NCBI RefSeq assembly: GCF_000422485.1 | Contig: NZ_AULW01000001.1 | Location: 186,001 to 250,000, forward strand | Reading direction: 5' to 3' | DNA: 64,000 nt | Source of the DNA: Paenibacillus pasadenensis DSM 19293 | Lineage (GTDB): Bacteria > Bacillota > Bacilli > Paenibacillales > Paenibacillaceae | In this document: positions 34,687-45,400 of the stretch, piece after piece | Layout of the letters: each line of letters starts with the position of its first letter | Numbering within the stretch: the first letter of the stretch is position 1 | Notes under the pieces: model-generated | Database searches by the model: none | What the model was told of the DNA's origin: nothing | Seen by the model: the letters and a program-made list of their open reading frames with translations, nothing else | Translations under genes and position numbers: made by a program

Positions 34687-35985
34687 TTATGCGCTTTGGT
34701 GGGACCAGACGACGCTGCCGGCGACGACGGTGGCTTCGGGCCATCCGTAGAGCTTCCAGCCGCCGAAAGGCGTGTTGCTGCTTTTGGAAAGGAAGGCAGA
34801 GGGATCGACCTCGCGCTTCTCCTCCAGCTCGACGACGGTCAGATCCGCCGGAGCTCCGACTTCCAGCCGCCCCGAGTCGAGGCGGAAGACGGAAGCGGGA
34901 ATTCGGGTCATGCGGTTCAGCAGGAAGCCGAGCGACCATTTGCCCGTGCGGACGAAGGCGGTGTACAGCAGCGGGAACGCCGTCTCGAAGCCGACGATGC
35001 CGAACGGCGCGAGCTGCATGCCGCGGGCTTTTTCCTCGGCGCTGTGCGGGGCGTGGTCGGTGACGATCATGTCGATCGTGCCGTCCTCGAGGCCTTGGAT
35101 GACCGCCTCGACATCGCGCGGCGTGCGCAGCGGCGGGTTCATCTTCCAGTTGGAATCCATGCCGGGGATGTCCTCGTCGCTCAGCACCAGATGATGCGGG
35201 CACACCTCGGCGGTGATGCGGACTCCGACCGACTTGGCGAGCCGGATCAGGCGCACCGACTGCTCGGTGCTCACGTGGCAGACGTGGTAATGGACGCCGG
35301 TCGATTCCGCCAGCAGCGCGTCGCGGCCGACATGGATCGCCTCGGACTCGTTCGGGATGCCCTTGATGCCGTTGTCGCGGGCGAACTTGCCCTCGGAGAC
35401 GTACAGCCCTTCGACGAGGCTGTCATCCTCGCAGTGGGCGATGATCGGCATGTCGAGCGACTGCGCCAGCTCCATCGCGTCCTTCATCGTCTGCGCGCGC
35501 TGCACGCCGACGCCGTCGTCGGTGAAGCCGATCGCGCCGGCCGCCTTCAGCGCCGCGAAGTCGGTCAGCTCGCGGCCGAGCTGGTTTTTGGAGATGGCCG
35601 CGTAGGGCAGCACCTTCACGCCGTTTCCTTGCTCGCGGGCTTTGTCGATCACATAGCGCACCGTCTCCGGCGTGTCGATCGAAGGCCGCGTGTTCGGCAT
35701 GCAGGCGATCGTGGTGAAGCCGCCCGCCGCCGCCGAGGCGGTGCCGGTGACGATATCCTCCTTGTGCTCGAAGCCCGGGTCGCGCAGATGCACGTGCATG
35801 TCGATGAAGCCCGCCGAGACCAGCCTTCCTCGCGCGTCCAGCACGCCCTCGCCTGCCGCCGCCGGCGCGTCGCCGGCCTTGATCTCGGCGATCCGGCCGT
35901 CCTCGATGCGGATATGCCTCGTCTCCAGCTCGCCGCTCTCCTCGTTCCAGATCCGTCCGTTCACGATCCATTCCACAGCTGCCAT
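34687..35985 (-). CDS. pyrC: dihydroorotase
   Basis: A 432-residue class I dihydroorotase that closes carbamoyl-aspartate to dihydroorotate. The metal motif DMHVHLRDPGFEHKED is near residue 62, with GFTTIACMPNT, then later His-containing segments IAHCEDDSLV, HYHVCHVSTEQS and MIVTDHAPHSAEEK, which supply the second metal ligands and catalytic Asp. The length fits. ATG follows AAAGGGG at a long spacing. It is the third gene of the pyr operon, after pyrB and before carA. Confidence 0.96.
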   Translation of the reverse strand: MAAVEWIVNGRIWNEESGELETRHIRIEDGRIAEIKAGDAPAAAGEGVLDARGRLVSAGFIDMHVHLRDPGFEHKEDIVTGTASAAAGGFTTIACMPNTRPSIDTPETVRYVIDKAREQGNGVKVLPYAAISKNQLGRELTDFAALKAAGAIGFTDDGVGVQRAQTMKDAMELAQSLDMPIIAHCEDDSLVEGLYVSEGKFARDNGIKGIPNESEAIHVGRDALLAESTGVHYHVCHVSTEQSVRLIRLAKSVGVRITAEVCPHHLVLSDEDIPGMDSNWKMNPPLRTPRDVEAVIQGLEDGTIDMIVTDHAPHSAEEKARGMQLAPFGIVGFETAFPLLYTAFVRTGKWSLGFLLNRMTRIPASVFRLDSGRLEVGAPADLTVVELEEKREVDPSAFLSKSSNTPFGGWKLYGWPEATVVAGSVVWSHQSA

Positions 35986-36069
35986 TGCTTGATCCGTCCC
36001 CTTTCGCAGCGAATGCCGCCTTGCCTGCCTGCTTCCGTCGTCCTTGCTTCCTGGCGGCGCTCGCCGCCT

Positions 36070-36972
36070 CTATCCTCTCAGCGCCCGTTCGATGACGGCC
36101 ATGCGCACCGGCACGCCGTTCTGCATCTGCGGGAAAATTCTCGACTGCGGATGCTCGACCAGATCGCCGTCGATCTCGACGTCGCGGTTGACCGGCGCCG
36201 GATGCATGATGATCGCATGCGGCGCAAGGCGCGCCGCCCGTTCCGCCGTCAGACCGTACTGCTCGCGGTACTCTTCCGCGGAGCGGAGCATGCCGCCCTC
36301 ATGCCGCTCGAGCTGCACGCGCAGCATCATGACGACGTCGGCTTCGAGCGCTTCTTCCATGCTCACGTAGGCCACATCCAGCTCGTTCTCGCGCATGTTT
36401 TCCGGCGCGCAGAAGCGCACCTGCGCTCCGAACTGCTTCAGCCCCCAGTAGTTGGAGCGGGCCACCCGGCTGTGCTTGATGTCGCCGATGATCGAGACGC
36501 GCAGCCCCGAAAGCGATCCGAACTGCTGCCGCATCGTGTACAGGTCGAGCAGCGCCTGCGTCGGATGCTCGTTGTTGCCGTCTCCTGCGTTGATGAGCGG
36601 CACCTGGATGCGCTCCGCGAGCTCCTCGAGCACTCCGGCCGGCTTGAGCCGGATGATGCCGGCGTCGATGCCCATCGACTCCAGCGTCCGCACCGTGTCG
36701 TAGATCGACTCGCCCTTCTGCACGCTCGATTCCGCCGCCGAGAAGTTCAGCACCTCGGCTCCGAGCCGCTTTTCCGCCACCTCGAAGCTGAACCGCGTGC
36801 GCGTGCTGTTCTCGAAGAACATGTTGGCGACGAAGCTTCCCGCGAGCACGGGCTGCACCTTCTGCTCTTGCCGCTCCCAGTGGGCCGCGCGCGAGAGGAT
36901 CGACTCCAGCTCCTCGCGCCCCATTCCTTTCAAGCCAAGCAGGCTTTTTTGCCGCAGCTGCAATGCCGTCAT
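36070..36972 (-). CDS. pyrB: aspartate carbamoyltransferase, catalytic subunit
   Basis: A 300-residue enzyme that condenses carbamoyl phosphate with aspartate. The carbamoyl-phosphate loop FFENSTRTRFSFEVAEKRLG and the HPTQALLDLYT motif are both present, with PAPVNRDVEI near the end. As in other Firmicutes there is no regulatory pyrI gene, so the free trimer should be active. The start is ATG 36972, nine bases after GGGAGG; the ATG at 36981 overlaps the pyrR stop but is one base from that site. The long upstream open frame is the pyrR shadow. Confidence 0.96.
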   Translation of the reverse strand: MTALQLRQKSLLGLKGMGREELESILSRAAHWERQEQKVQPVLAGSFVANMFFENSTRTRFSFEVAEKRLGAEVLNFSAAESSVQKGESIYDTVRTLESMGIDAGIIRLKPAGVLEELAERIQVPLINAGDGNNEHPTQALLDLYTMRQQFGSLSGLRVSIIGDIKHSRVARSNYWGLKQFGAQVRFCAPENMRENELDVAYVSMEEALEADVVMMLRVQLERHEGGMLRSAEEYREQYGLTAERAARLAPHAIIMHPAPVNRDVEIDGDLVEHPQSRIFPQMQNGVPVRMAVIERALRG

Positions 36973-36977
36973 CCTGA

Positions 36978-37778
<801 letters not shown>

Positions 37779-37805
37779 TCATCGACGACGGCACATATCA
37801 CGCTA

Positions 37806-37829
37806 CCTTGCCAGCCTCTCTGGACTGAG
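37806..37829 (-). promoter_or_regulatory. PyrR-binding loop in the pyr leader RNA
   Basis: The minus strand has AGTCCAGAGAGGCTGGCAAG, an exact fit to the known PyrR-binding pattern (purine-GUCC, AGAGAGG, CU). It lies about 20 bases downstream of the predicted transcription start and 150 bases before the terminator. Confidence 0.88.
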
Positions 37830-37856
37830 TTAAAGGTACTGCCGTTATCGGATACG

Positions 37857-37885
37857 ATTATCCCATGCGAGGCCGATGAAGTCAA
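37857..37885 (-). promoter_or_regulatory. sigma-A promoter of the pyr operon
   Basis: TTGACT (37880-37885), a 17-base spacer and GATAAT (37857-37862) on the minus strand. Transcription should begin near 37850. Confidence 0.85.
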
Positions 37886-37977
37886 CCCCGACCCTGTTCC
37901 TTGGTTGTGTTGTATTAATATTCAACTTACTGAATAATAATAACACCTTATCCCGGAAAGGGCAATGGCCGGGCAAA

Positions 37978-38006
37978 GAAAAAGCCGGTCCGCTTGGCGG
38001 ACCGGC
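37978..38006 (-). terminator. terminator of dapL
   Basis: GCCGGTCCGC pairs perfectly with GCGGACCGGC around a 3-base loop, with an A-rich flank on the plus strand giving the U-tract. It lies just after the stop at 38019. Confidence 0.88.
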
Positions 38007-38018
38007 TGTCGAATCGGC

Positions 38019-39254
38019 TTACAGGCTGAGGCCGCGGATGCGCTCCACGGCTTTTTCGGTGTTCTCGCGGCTGCCGAACGCCGTCAGGCGGAAGTAGCCC
38101 TGGCCGCTGCGGCCGAAGCCGACGCCCGGCGTGCCGACGATGTTCGCCTCGGACAGCAGCTTGTCGAAGAACGCCCACGAATCGAGGCCCTTCGGCGTCT
38201 TGAGCCAAATGTACGGCGCGTTGACGCCGCCGAATACGTCCAGCCCAAGCGACGCAAGGCCGTCGCGGATGATGCCGGCATTGGTCATGTAGTAGTCGAC
38301 GAGGCCGCGGATCTGCTCCTTGCCCTCCGGCGAGTAGATCGCCTCCGCGCCGCGCTGGGTCACGTAGGAGACGCCATTGAACTTGGTCGTGTGGCGGCGG
38401 TTCCACAGGTCGTTGATGACGACGGAGTTGCCGTCCTTGTCGAGGCCCTTCAGCTCGCGCGGCACGACCGTGTACGCGCAGCGGACGCCGGTGAAGCCGG
38501 CCGTCTTGGAGAAGCTGCGGAACTCGATCGCGACCTCGCGCGCTCCCTCGACTTCATAGATGCTGTGCGGCACGTCGGCTTCAGTGATGAACGACTCATA
38601 CGCCGAGTCGAACAGGATGAGGCAGTTGTTCGCGCGAGCGTAGTCGACCCATACTTTGAGCTCGTCCTTCGTGAGCGTCATGCCGGTCGGGTTGTTCGGG
38701 TAGCACAGGTAAATGAGGTCGACCTTGCGGTCCGGCAGCGACGGCTTGAAGCCGTTCTCCGCCGTGCAGTCGAGGTAGACGATGTTCTCGTAGCGGCCGA
38801 GCTCGCTGTTGAACGAACCCGAACGGCCCGCCATGACGTTGGTGTCGACGTAGACCGGATAGACCGGATCCTGGACGGCGACGACGGCATCCTGGCTGAA
38901 GATCTCCTGGATGTTGCCGACGTCGCACTTGGAGCCGTCGCTGACGAACACTTCGTTGGCGGCGATGTCGACGCCGCGCGCCTTGTAGTCGTTCTCGATG
39001 ATCGCCTGGATGAGGAAGTCGTAGCCCTGCTCCGGGCCGTAGCCGCGGAAGCTGCCCGGCACGGCCAGCTCGTCGACGGCGGCGTGCATCGCCTTGGTGA
39101 CGGCTTCCGGCAGGCCGCGCGTCACGTCGCCGATGCCGAGGCTGATGATCTCGGCTTGCGGGTTGTCCTGGATGAACTTCGTGCGCCGCTTGGCGATTTC
39201 CGAGAACAGGTAGCTGCCTTGCAGGTTCAAATAATTGGAATTGATCGAGGTCAT
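38019..39254 (-). CDS. dapL: LL-diaminopimelate aminotransferase
   Basis: A 411-residue class I/II aminotransferase that converts tetrahydrodipicolinate directly to LL-diaminopimelate for lysine and peptidoglycan. The family hallmarks are seen: N-terminal [59 protein letters not shown] and the PLP-lysine segment [22 protein letters not shown] and the N-terminal segment separate DapL from ordinary aspartate aminotransferases. It is a single gene with its own terminator; dapL replaces the acyl route of other bacteria. Length is normal. Confidence 0.94.
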   Translation of the reverse strand: MTSINSNYLNLQGSYLFSEIAKRRTKFIQDNPQAEIISLGIGDVTRGLPEAVTKAMHAAVDELAVPGSFRGYGPEQGYDFLIQAIIENDYKARGVDIAANEVFVSDGSKCDVGNIQEIFSQDAVVAVQDPVYPVYVDTNVMAGRSGSFNSELGRYENIVYLDCTAENGFKPSLPDRKVDLIYLCYPNNPTGMTLTKDELKVWVDYARANNCLILFDSAYESFITEADVPHSIYEVEGAREVAIEFRSFSKTAGFTGVRCAYTVVPRELKGLDKDGNSVVINDLWNRRHTTKFNGVSYVTQRGAEAIYSPEGKEQIRGLVDYYMTNAGIIRDGLASLGLDVFGGVNAPYIWLKTPKGLDSWAFFDKLLSEANIVGTPGVGFGRSGQGYFRLTAFGSRENTEKAVERIRGLSL

Positions 39255-39418
39255 GGGATCGGATCCCCTTTCGGTTTCATGAATGGACCCGGGAGCGGAA
39301 GGCCGCGCCCGGGTCGTGGAGGTCTCATGCTGGCACGGCCGCTTCCGGAGGGTCGCGGCGCGCGAGTGCAGCCTGTTTCAGCATAGCGCAAGGCGCTTGC
39401 CGTGCTAATGGAACATTG

Positions 39419-39440
39419 CGCGAAAAATTTGCATTTTTCG
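39419..39440 (-). terminator. weak hairpin after ylyB
   Basis: GCGAAAAAT pairs with ATTTTTCGC in the 230-base gap between ylyB and dapL. There is no U-tract beyond the stem, so it is only a possible terminator. A second stem (AGCATAGCGC/GTGCT side) lies at 39379-39405. Confidence 0.4.
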
Positions 39441-39485
39441 CATCGTCCGCAAATGCCCGGAGCGTCAAGGCCGGCACAGCTGCCG

Positions 39486-40451
39486 CTAGCGGTTCCGCAA
39501 GCTCGTCAGCACATGCTGCATGTCGTCCGGGATCGGCGCCTCGAACTCGAGCCGCTCGCCCGTGCGCGGATGGGTGAAGCCGAGCGCCGCCGCATGGAGC
39601 GCTTGTCCTCCCAGCGCGACGGTCTTGTTGCGCCCATAGACCGGATCGCCCGCGAGCGGATGGCCGATGTACTTGAGGTGGACGCGGATCTGATGGGTCC
39701 GGCCCGTCTCCAGCTGCAGCTCGACCAGCGTATAGTCGCCGATCCGCTCGATCACCTGGAAATGCGTCACCGCATGCTTGCTGCCTTTGGTGGTGACCGT
39801 GAACATCTTGCGGTCCTTTTCGTCCCGTCCGATCGGCGCGTCGATCGTGCCGATGTCATGATGCAGGTTGTCGTGCACGAGCGCGACATACTTGCGCGTC
39901 ACGCTATGCTCCTTGAGCTGCTCGGCGAGCGACAGATGGGCCAGATCGTTTTTGGCCGCCATGAGCAGGCCGGACGTGTCCTTGTCGATGCGATGCACGA
40001 TGCCCGGACGGAGCACGCCGTTGATGCCCGACAGGTCGCGGCAATGATGCATGAGCGCGTTCACGACCGTGCCGCCGGAGTGGCCCGGCGCCGGATGCAC
40101 GACCATGCCCCGCGGCTTGTTGATGACGATGACGTCGGAGTCCTCGTACACGATGTCGAGCGGGATGTCCTCCGGCACGATCGCCGCGTCCTCCGGCTCC
40201 GGCACCGTCACGGAGAGCGAGTCGCCTGCGGAGAGCTTGTAGTTCGCCTTGACGGCGCGGCCTCCGACCGATGCGGCGCCGGACGCGATCCAGTCCTGGA
40301 CCTGCGTGCGCGAGATGGCGGGATCGGCGAGCTGGTCGGTAATGAACTTGTCGATGCGCTGTCCCGCCTGCTCCGGCGCGATCGTCCATTCGAGCTGCCG
40401 TTCGTCGTCTTGCTCGACGACATGTTCAAGCGGGTTGTTTTGGAATGTCAT
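39486..40451 (-). CDS. ylyB: RluD-type rRNA pseudouridine synthase
   Basis: A 321-residue enzyme of the RluA family that changes uridine to pseudouridine in rRNA. Residues 25-85 form an S4 RNA-binding domain (AGQRIDKFITDQL, VNGG-type loop VGGRAVKANYKLSAGD). The catalytic motif HRIDKDTSGLLMAAKN supplies the active Asp, and QIRVHLKYIGHPLAGDPVYG is the C-terminal signature. It follows lspA after nine bases, the same order as in Bacillus (lspA-ylyB-pyr), which is why the Bacillus name is used. Which rRNA site it modifies is not shown. Confidence 0.93.
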   Translation of the reverse strand: MTFQNNPLEHVVEQDDERQLEWTIAPEQAGQRIDKFITDQLADPAISRTQVQDWIASGAASVGGRAVKANYKLSAGDSLSVTVPEPEDAAIVPEDIPLDIVYEDSDVIVINKPRGMVVHPAPGHSGGTVVNALMHHCRDLSGINGVLRPGIVHRIDKDTSGLLMAAKNDLAHLSLAEQLKEHSVTRKYVALVHDNLHHDIGTIDAPIGRDEKDRKMFTVTTKGSKHAVTHFQVIERIGDYTLVELQLETGRTHQIRVHLKYIGHPLAGDPVYGRNKTVALGGQALHAAALGFTHPRTGERLEFEAPIPDDMQHVLTSLRNR

Positions 40452-40460
40452 AAGGCGAAG

Positions 40461-40991
40461 TCAGTCCTCTGTATGCAATATTTCCTTCGGCTGCTCCGGG
40501 TCGCGGCCTTCCTTGGCCGCCGCCCGCGCGCGGCGGTCCTCCCGCAGCGTGTCGATGATGATCATGATGACGCCGATCGTGATCGCCGAATCGGCGATGT
40601 TGAACACCGCGAACGAATAGGAGCCGAAATTGAAGGATAGGAAGTCGACGACATGCCCGTAGAGCAGCCGGTCGATAAAGTTGCCGAGCGCTCCGCCGAG
40701 CACGAGGCCCAGCGCGGTCAGCAGCCAGACGTTGCCGGATCGGCGCTGCTGGTGGATGTACCAGGCGATGCCCGCCGCGACGATCGGCGTGATGATGAGG
40801 AAGAACAGTTGTTTCCCCTCCAGCATGCTGAAGGCCGCTCCCGTGTTGCGGATGGAGGTGATGATGAAGAAATCTCCGATGACTTTGATCTGCTCGTAGA
40901 GCTCGAGCCGGTTCATGATGATGATTTTGGTGATCTGGTCGAGCAAGATGGCGGCCAGCGCCACCACGTATGAATACCCCTTGACCTTCAA
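40461..40991 (-). CDS. lspA: lipoprotein signal peptidase (signal peptidase II)
   Basis: A 176-residue membrane aspartyl protease that cuts the signal from prolipoproteins after lipidation. It has four hydrophobic helices and the conserved NTGAAFSML, GNFIDRLLYGHVVDF and AVFNIADSAI motifs, whose two Asp residues form the active site. A charged tail of about 25 residues follows the last helix. It starts behind GAGGGAAAAG and forms a pair with ylyB. Its substrates would include the two lipoproteins of the 6-13 kb operon. Confidence 0.95.
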   Translation of the reverse strand: MKVKGYSYVVALAAILLDQITKIIIMNRLELYEQIKVIGDFFIITSIRNTGAAFSMLEGKQLFFLIITPIVAAGIAWYIHQQRRSGNVWLLTALGLVLGGALGNFIDRLLYGHVVDFLSFNFGSYSFAVFNIADSAITIGVIMIIIDTLREDRRARAAAKEGRDPEQPKEILHTED

Positions 40992-41282
40992 GCTTTTCCC
41001 TCCTCGTCCGTCTCATTGTAGCATAACCGTTCCGGGCGGAGCCAGCGCTCAGGCATGCCTGGCAGCAGGCTTCAGGACAGCTTCGAGGCAAGCGTTGGAG
41101 CCGGTGCCGGGACGGCGATAAGGACGGATTCGGGACGGCGCGGCGCCGGCCCGCAAGCCATTGGCCGGAGGCTCCTCGCTTCCAGAGAACCCCATCTGTA
41201 ATCCGGCTGCAAGTCGTCCACACTAACAGCAGCAATTCCAGTCCCCTCGCAGCCTGCGCGGCTGCCGAAAGGTGTGTGCGAC

Positions 41283-41984
41283 ATGACTCATTCCCCAGCT
41301 CTCATCGGGCGGTTGAAGCAAAGGCTGCTCCGGCAGCGCGAGGAGCTGATCCGCCGCGACGTGGAGTCCGATCACGACGGCTTGCAGGAGTCGCTGCGCG
41401 ACGAGACCGGCGAGCTCAGCACGATCGACAACCACCCTGCGGACATAGCGACGGAAATGTTCGAGCGCGGCAAGGATATCGCGCTTCAGGAGCAGATGGA
41501 CCTGCATCGCGAGCGCATAGATGCCGCCCTGGCGGCGATGATCGACGGCAGCTACGGCCGCTGCGCGGTCTGCGGCGAAGACATTCCGGAAAAGCGGCTG
41601 TCGGCGCTTCCCGATACGCTTTATTGCATCCAGCATTCCCCGCGGCAGCATGTGTCCCACCGCCGTCCGGCCGAGGAGGCGGTGCTGCGTCCTCCGTTCG
41701 GCGATTCCGACCGCGACGGCAAGGACGATCCCGGATTCGACGGCGAGGATGCGTGGCAGACCGTCGAGCACTGGGGCACGTCGACCTCTCCGGCCATGGA
41801 CGAGATGCCGGGAGACAGCTACCAGAGCATCGGCATCGAGTCCGACGAGAATGTCGGCTACGTCGAAGACATCGAAAGCTTCCTTGCGACAGACATGACC
41901 GGCCGCCATGTGAGCGTCGTGCGCAACCGCGAGTACAAGAACTACATGGACAGCGGCCGGGGAGAAGAGCTGCCGTCCGACTGA
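41283..41984 (+). CDS. TraR/DksA-family zinc-finger regulator (YteA/YlyA-like)
   Basis: A 233-residue protein. The first 80 residues form a coiled coil (LIGRLKQRLLRQREELIRR) with NHPADIATEMFERGKDIAL, then the DksA zinc finger CAVCGEDIPEKRLSAL...CIQH; the last finger residue is His rather than Cys. The long acidic C-terminal part (GEDAWQTVEHWGTSTSPAMD, VGYVEDIESFLATD) is typical of YteA-type Bacillales proteins. Such proteins bind RNA polymerase. In B. subtilis, ylyA lies between ileS and lspA on the same strand; here the homologous place is occupied by a gene in the opposite direction. ATG 41283 follows AAAGGTG at eight bases. Confidence 0.88.
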   Translation: MTHSPALIGRLKQRLLRQREELIRRDVESDHDGLQESLRDETGELSTIDNHPADIATEMFERGKDIALQEQMDLHRERIDAALAAMIDGSYGRCAVCGEDIPEKRLSALPDTLYCIQHSPRQHVSHRRPAEEAVLRPPFGDSDRDGKDDPGFDGEDAWQTVEHWGTSTSPAMDEMPGDSYQSIGIESDENVGYVEDIESFLATDMTGRHVSVVRNREYKNYMDSGRGEELPSD

Positions 41985-41994
41985 TCCGCCTCGT

Positions 41995-42324
41995 TCAATA
42001 CTGCTTGCCCTCCAGCTGGATCTGCACGATGCGCACGAGGTCGGCGATGTAGTCGCCGATGATCGGCAGGTTGAGCTGTCCGAGCGCCTGCAGCAGATAC
42101 AGGATCGCGGTCGTGAAGAAGGCGATGCCGATCGCGTAGCCGACGCCGCGCGAGACGCCTGCGACCAGATTCCGGCGGATGAGCTTCCACGGCCGATTGA
42201 GCAGATCGACGTATTCGGCCATCTGGGACCGCTCCAGATCGGCGGCGATCTTCTCCAGCCGATCCTGGAGCAGGCTGATCCGCTCCTGCTCGCTCGCCTT
42301 GTTCCTCCGATGCTCTTCGCCCAT
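41995..42324 (-). CDS. DUF5665-type small membrane protein
   Basis: A 109-residue protein. A charged N-terminal half forms an amphipathic helix (EQERISLLQDRLEKIAADLE) with NRPWKLIRRNLVAGVSRGVG before a transmembrane helix (GIAFFTTAILYLLQAL), and a short tail follows. The conserved 'NLVAGVSRGVGYAIG' pattern fits DUF5665. Function is unknown. ATG follows AAGGAGG. The stop is 11 bases from the stop of the convergent DksA-like gene. Confidence 0.8.
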   Translation of the reverse strand: MGEEHRRNKASEQERISLLQDRLEKIAADLERSQMAEYVDLLNRPWKLIRRNLVAGVSRGVGYAIGIAFFTTAILYLLQALGQLNLPIIGDYIADLVRIVQIQLEGKQY

Positions 42325-42402
42325 GCCGCTCCTCCTTCCGTATGTTCAGGCTCAAGAATTCCCCGCTAGTATGTCCCGGAAAATGCTGGCGGATTCCACA
42401 GG

Positions 42403-42444
42403 AAAAGGCTCCTTTCTCCCGTCCGGGAGAAAGGAGCCTTTTTG
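42403..42444. terminator. strong bidirectional terminator after ileS
   Basis: AAAAGGCTCCTTTCTCCC pairs perfectly with GGGAGAAAGGAGCC plus TTTTT, around a GTCC loop. It lies 50 bases past the ileS stop and upstream of the DUF5665 gene. Confidence 0.92.
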
Positions 42445-42490
42445 TCCGTCCATCCTGCCGCTGACGCGACGCCTGGCCTCGCGGCCCGAA

Positions 42491-45400
42491 TCAGCCGCGG
42501 ATCAGCAGGCCGAGCGAGCGCTCGCCAAGCTGCACGCGCTCCATGCCGGCCTCGCTGCCGTAGCTGACGCTGCTCAGCAGCACGCTGCTCTGAAGCAGCT
42601 CGTCGTTCTCCTGCAGCGCCGCCGTCAGCTCGGCGTCGGCGTCCAGCACGAGCTCGACCCGCTTCTCGATCGGCAGGTCGAGCTTTTTGCGGGTATCCTG
42701 CACGGCGCGGATGACCTCGCGTACCCAGCCTTCCCGCTCGAGCTCCGGCGTGATGTCGGTATTGAGCGCCACGGTCACGCCGCCGCCGGAAGCGGAGGCG
42801 AAGCCCGCCTTGGCCTGCTTCTCGACGAGCAGCTCTTCGAGCGCGACCGTCGCTTCCTCGCCGTCCGGCGAGGCGAAGACGAAGCTGCCGCCCGTCACGA
42901 TCGCGCGAGCGCCATCGACGTCCAATCCTTTGAGGTAGGCTTGGATCGGACCGACGTTTTTGCCGAACTTCTTGCCCGCGACCTTGAGGTTCAGCTTGAG
43001 GGCGAAGTCGACGAAGCCGCTGTCGCTCGTCTCGACCCGGATCGCCTTGACGTTGATCTCGTCCTTGACGATCTCCTCGTAGTCCGTCAGCGCGAACTCG
43101 CCGCTCAGCGAGACGATGAGCTCGGACAGCGGCTGACGCGTCTTGATGCCGGTCTCGTTGCGCACGTTGCGCGCCAGCTCGACGATCGTGCGGGCCGTCT
43201 CCATGTCGCGCTCGAGCTCGGCGTCGATCGCCGATTCGTCGACAGTCGGATAGTCGGCCAGATGGACGCTGCCTTTGCCGCCGAGGTTGCCGTAAACATC
43301 CTCCGCCAGCAGCGGCGCATACGGCGCGATGAGGCGGGAGAGCGTCAGCAGCACGTCGCGCAGCGTCGCGTACGCGTTCAGCTTGTCGTCGGTCAGGCCG
43401 CTGCCCCAGAAGCGGTCGCGCGAGCGGCGGATGTACCAGTTGCTGAGCTCGTCGACGAACGCCTCGATCGCTTTGGCCGAGTTGAGGAAGTCCCAGCTTT
43501 CCAGGCCGGTCACGACCGTGCGGACGAGCGTGTTGAGGCGGGAGACGATCCAGCGGTCCAGCTTGGCCGCGGAGACGCGTCCTTGATGCTCGGACGGATC
43601 GAAGCCGTCGATGCTCGCGTACAGCGCGAAGAACGCATGCGTGTTGACGATCGTATCGATGACCTTGGACTTCGCTTCGCCGACGATGCCGCGCGAGAAC
43701 TTCTTGCTGTTCCACGGCGCGCTGTCCGCGAGCAGCGCCCAGCGGAACGCGTCGGTGCCGTACTCGTCGATGATTTCCCAAGGGTCGATGACATTGCCCT
43801 TGGACTTGCTCATCTTCTGGCCGTTCTCGTCGAGCACATGGCCGGTCGAGATGACCGCCTTGTACGGAGCTTGCCCGTTGTACAGCGTCGAGACCGCCAG
43901 CAGGCTGAAGAACCAGCCGCGCGTCTGGTCGATGCCCTCGCAGATGATGTCGGCCGGATACTGCTCGGCGAAGCGGCCTTCGTTCTCAAACGGATAATGC
44001 TGCTGCGCGAACGGCATCGAGCCGCTGTCGAACCAGACGTCGATGACCTCCGGCGTGCGGGTCATGACCGCGCCTTCGGCGAACGGACTGCGCAGCTTCA
44101 CTTCGTCCACATACGGCTTGTGCAGCTCGAAGTCCTCCGGCAGCTCCGTCACGGAGCGCTCGCGCAGGTCGGCCAGGCTGGACGGCGCGTACTCCTTGCC
44201 CGTCGCCTCGCACACCCAGACGTTGAGCGGCGTGCCCCAGTAGCGGTTGCGGCTGATGTTCCAGTCGACGAGGTCCTCGAGGAACTTGCCGAAGCGGCCC
44301 TCGCGGATATGGCCCGGGTACCAGTCGACGCCGCTGTTGTTCGCGATCAGCTGCTCCTTGACGGCGGTCGTCTCGATGAACCAGCTCTCGGTCGCGTAAT
44401 AGATGAGCGGCGATTTGCAGCGCCAGCAGAACGGATAGCTATGCTCGTATTTCTCTTTGGAGAAGAGCAGCCCTTTCTCGCTCAGCATCTTGACGATCTC
44501 GATGTCGACCTCGCCGTCCTTGACGAAGCGTCCGGCCAGATCCGTCACCTCGTCGACATAGCGGCCCTGGTTGTTGACGACGGCCAGCAGGCTGATGCCG
44601 TTTTTGCGGGCGGTCTTATAGTCGTCGTCGCCGTGCGCCGGCGCGATGTGGACCATGCCCGTGCCGCTCGTGTCGCTGACGAAGTCCGCGCCGATGACGA
44701 CATGGCCCTTATCGACCGGAACATAGTCGAACGGAGCGCGGTAGGCGAGGCCGACAAGCTCGGCGCCCTTCACGCTGCCGACGATTTCCGGCTTGTCGTC
44801 GCCCTTGAACACGCTGTCCACGAGCGCCTCGGCGACGAAGTATACCTCGCCGTCTTTTTTCGCCTTGACGTAGGTCAAATCCGGGTTGACCGCGATCGCC
44901 GTATTGGCCGGCAGCGTCCATGGCGTCGTCGTCCAGGCGAGCAGATGGCCTTCGCCGTTCTCCAGCGGGAACTTGACCGTGGCGCTGAGATCCTTGACGT
45001 CCTCGTAGCCTTGGGCGACCTCATGCGAGCTGAGCGTCGTCTGGCAGCACGGGCAGTACGGACTGACGCGGTGGCCGCGGTACAGCAGCCCTTTGCCATG
45101 GATCGTCGAGAGGATATGCCAGACGCTCTCGATATAGCTGTTCTTGAGCGTGATGTACGGATCGTCCATGTCGGTCCAGTAGCCGATCGCTTCGGTCAGC
45201 TCGCGCCATTGGCGCTCGTATTCGAACACGCTCGCCTGGCACTTTTTGACGAATGCCTCGACGCCGTAGTTCTCGATCTCCTGCTTGCCGGAGATGCCGA
45301 GCTCCTTCTCCACGCCGAGCTCGACCGGGAGGCCGTGCGTATCCCAGCCGGCCTTGCGCACGACGCGGTAGCCGGACATCGTCTTGTAGCGGCCGATGAA

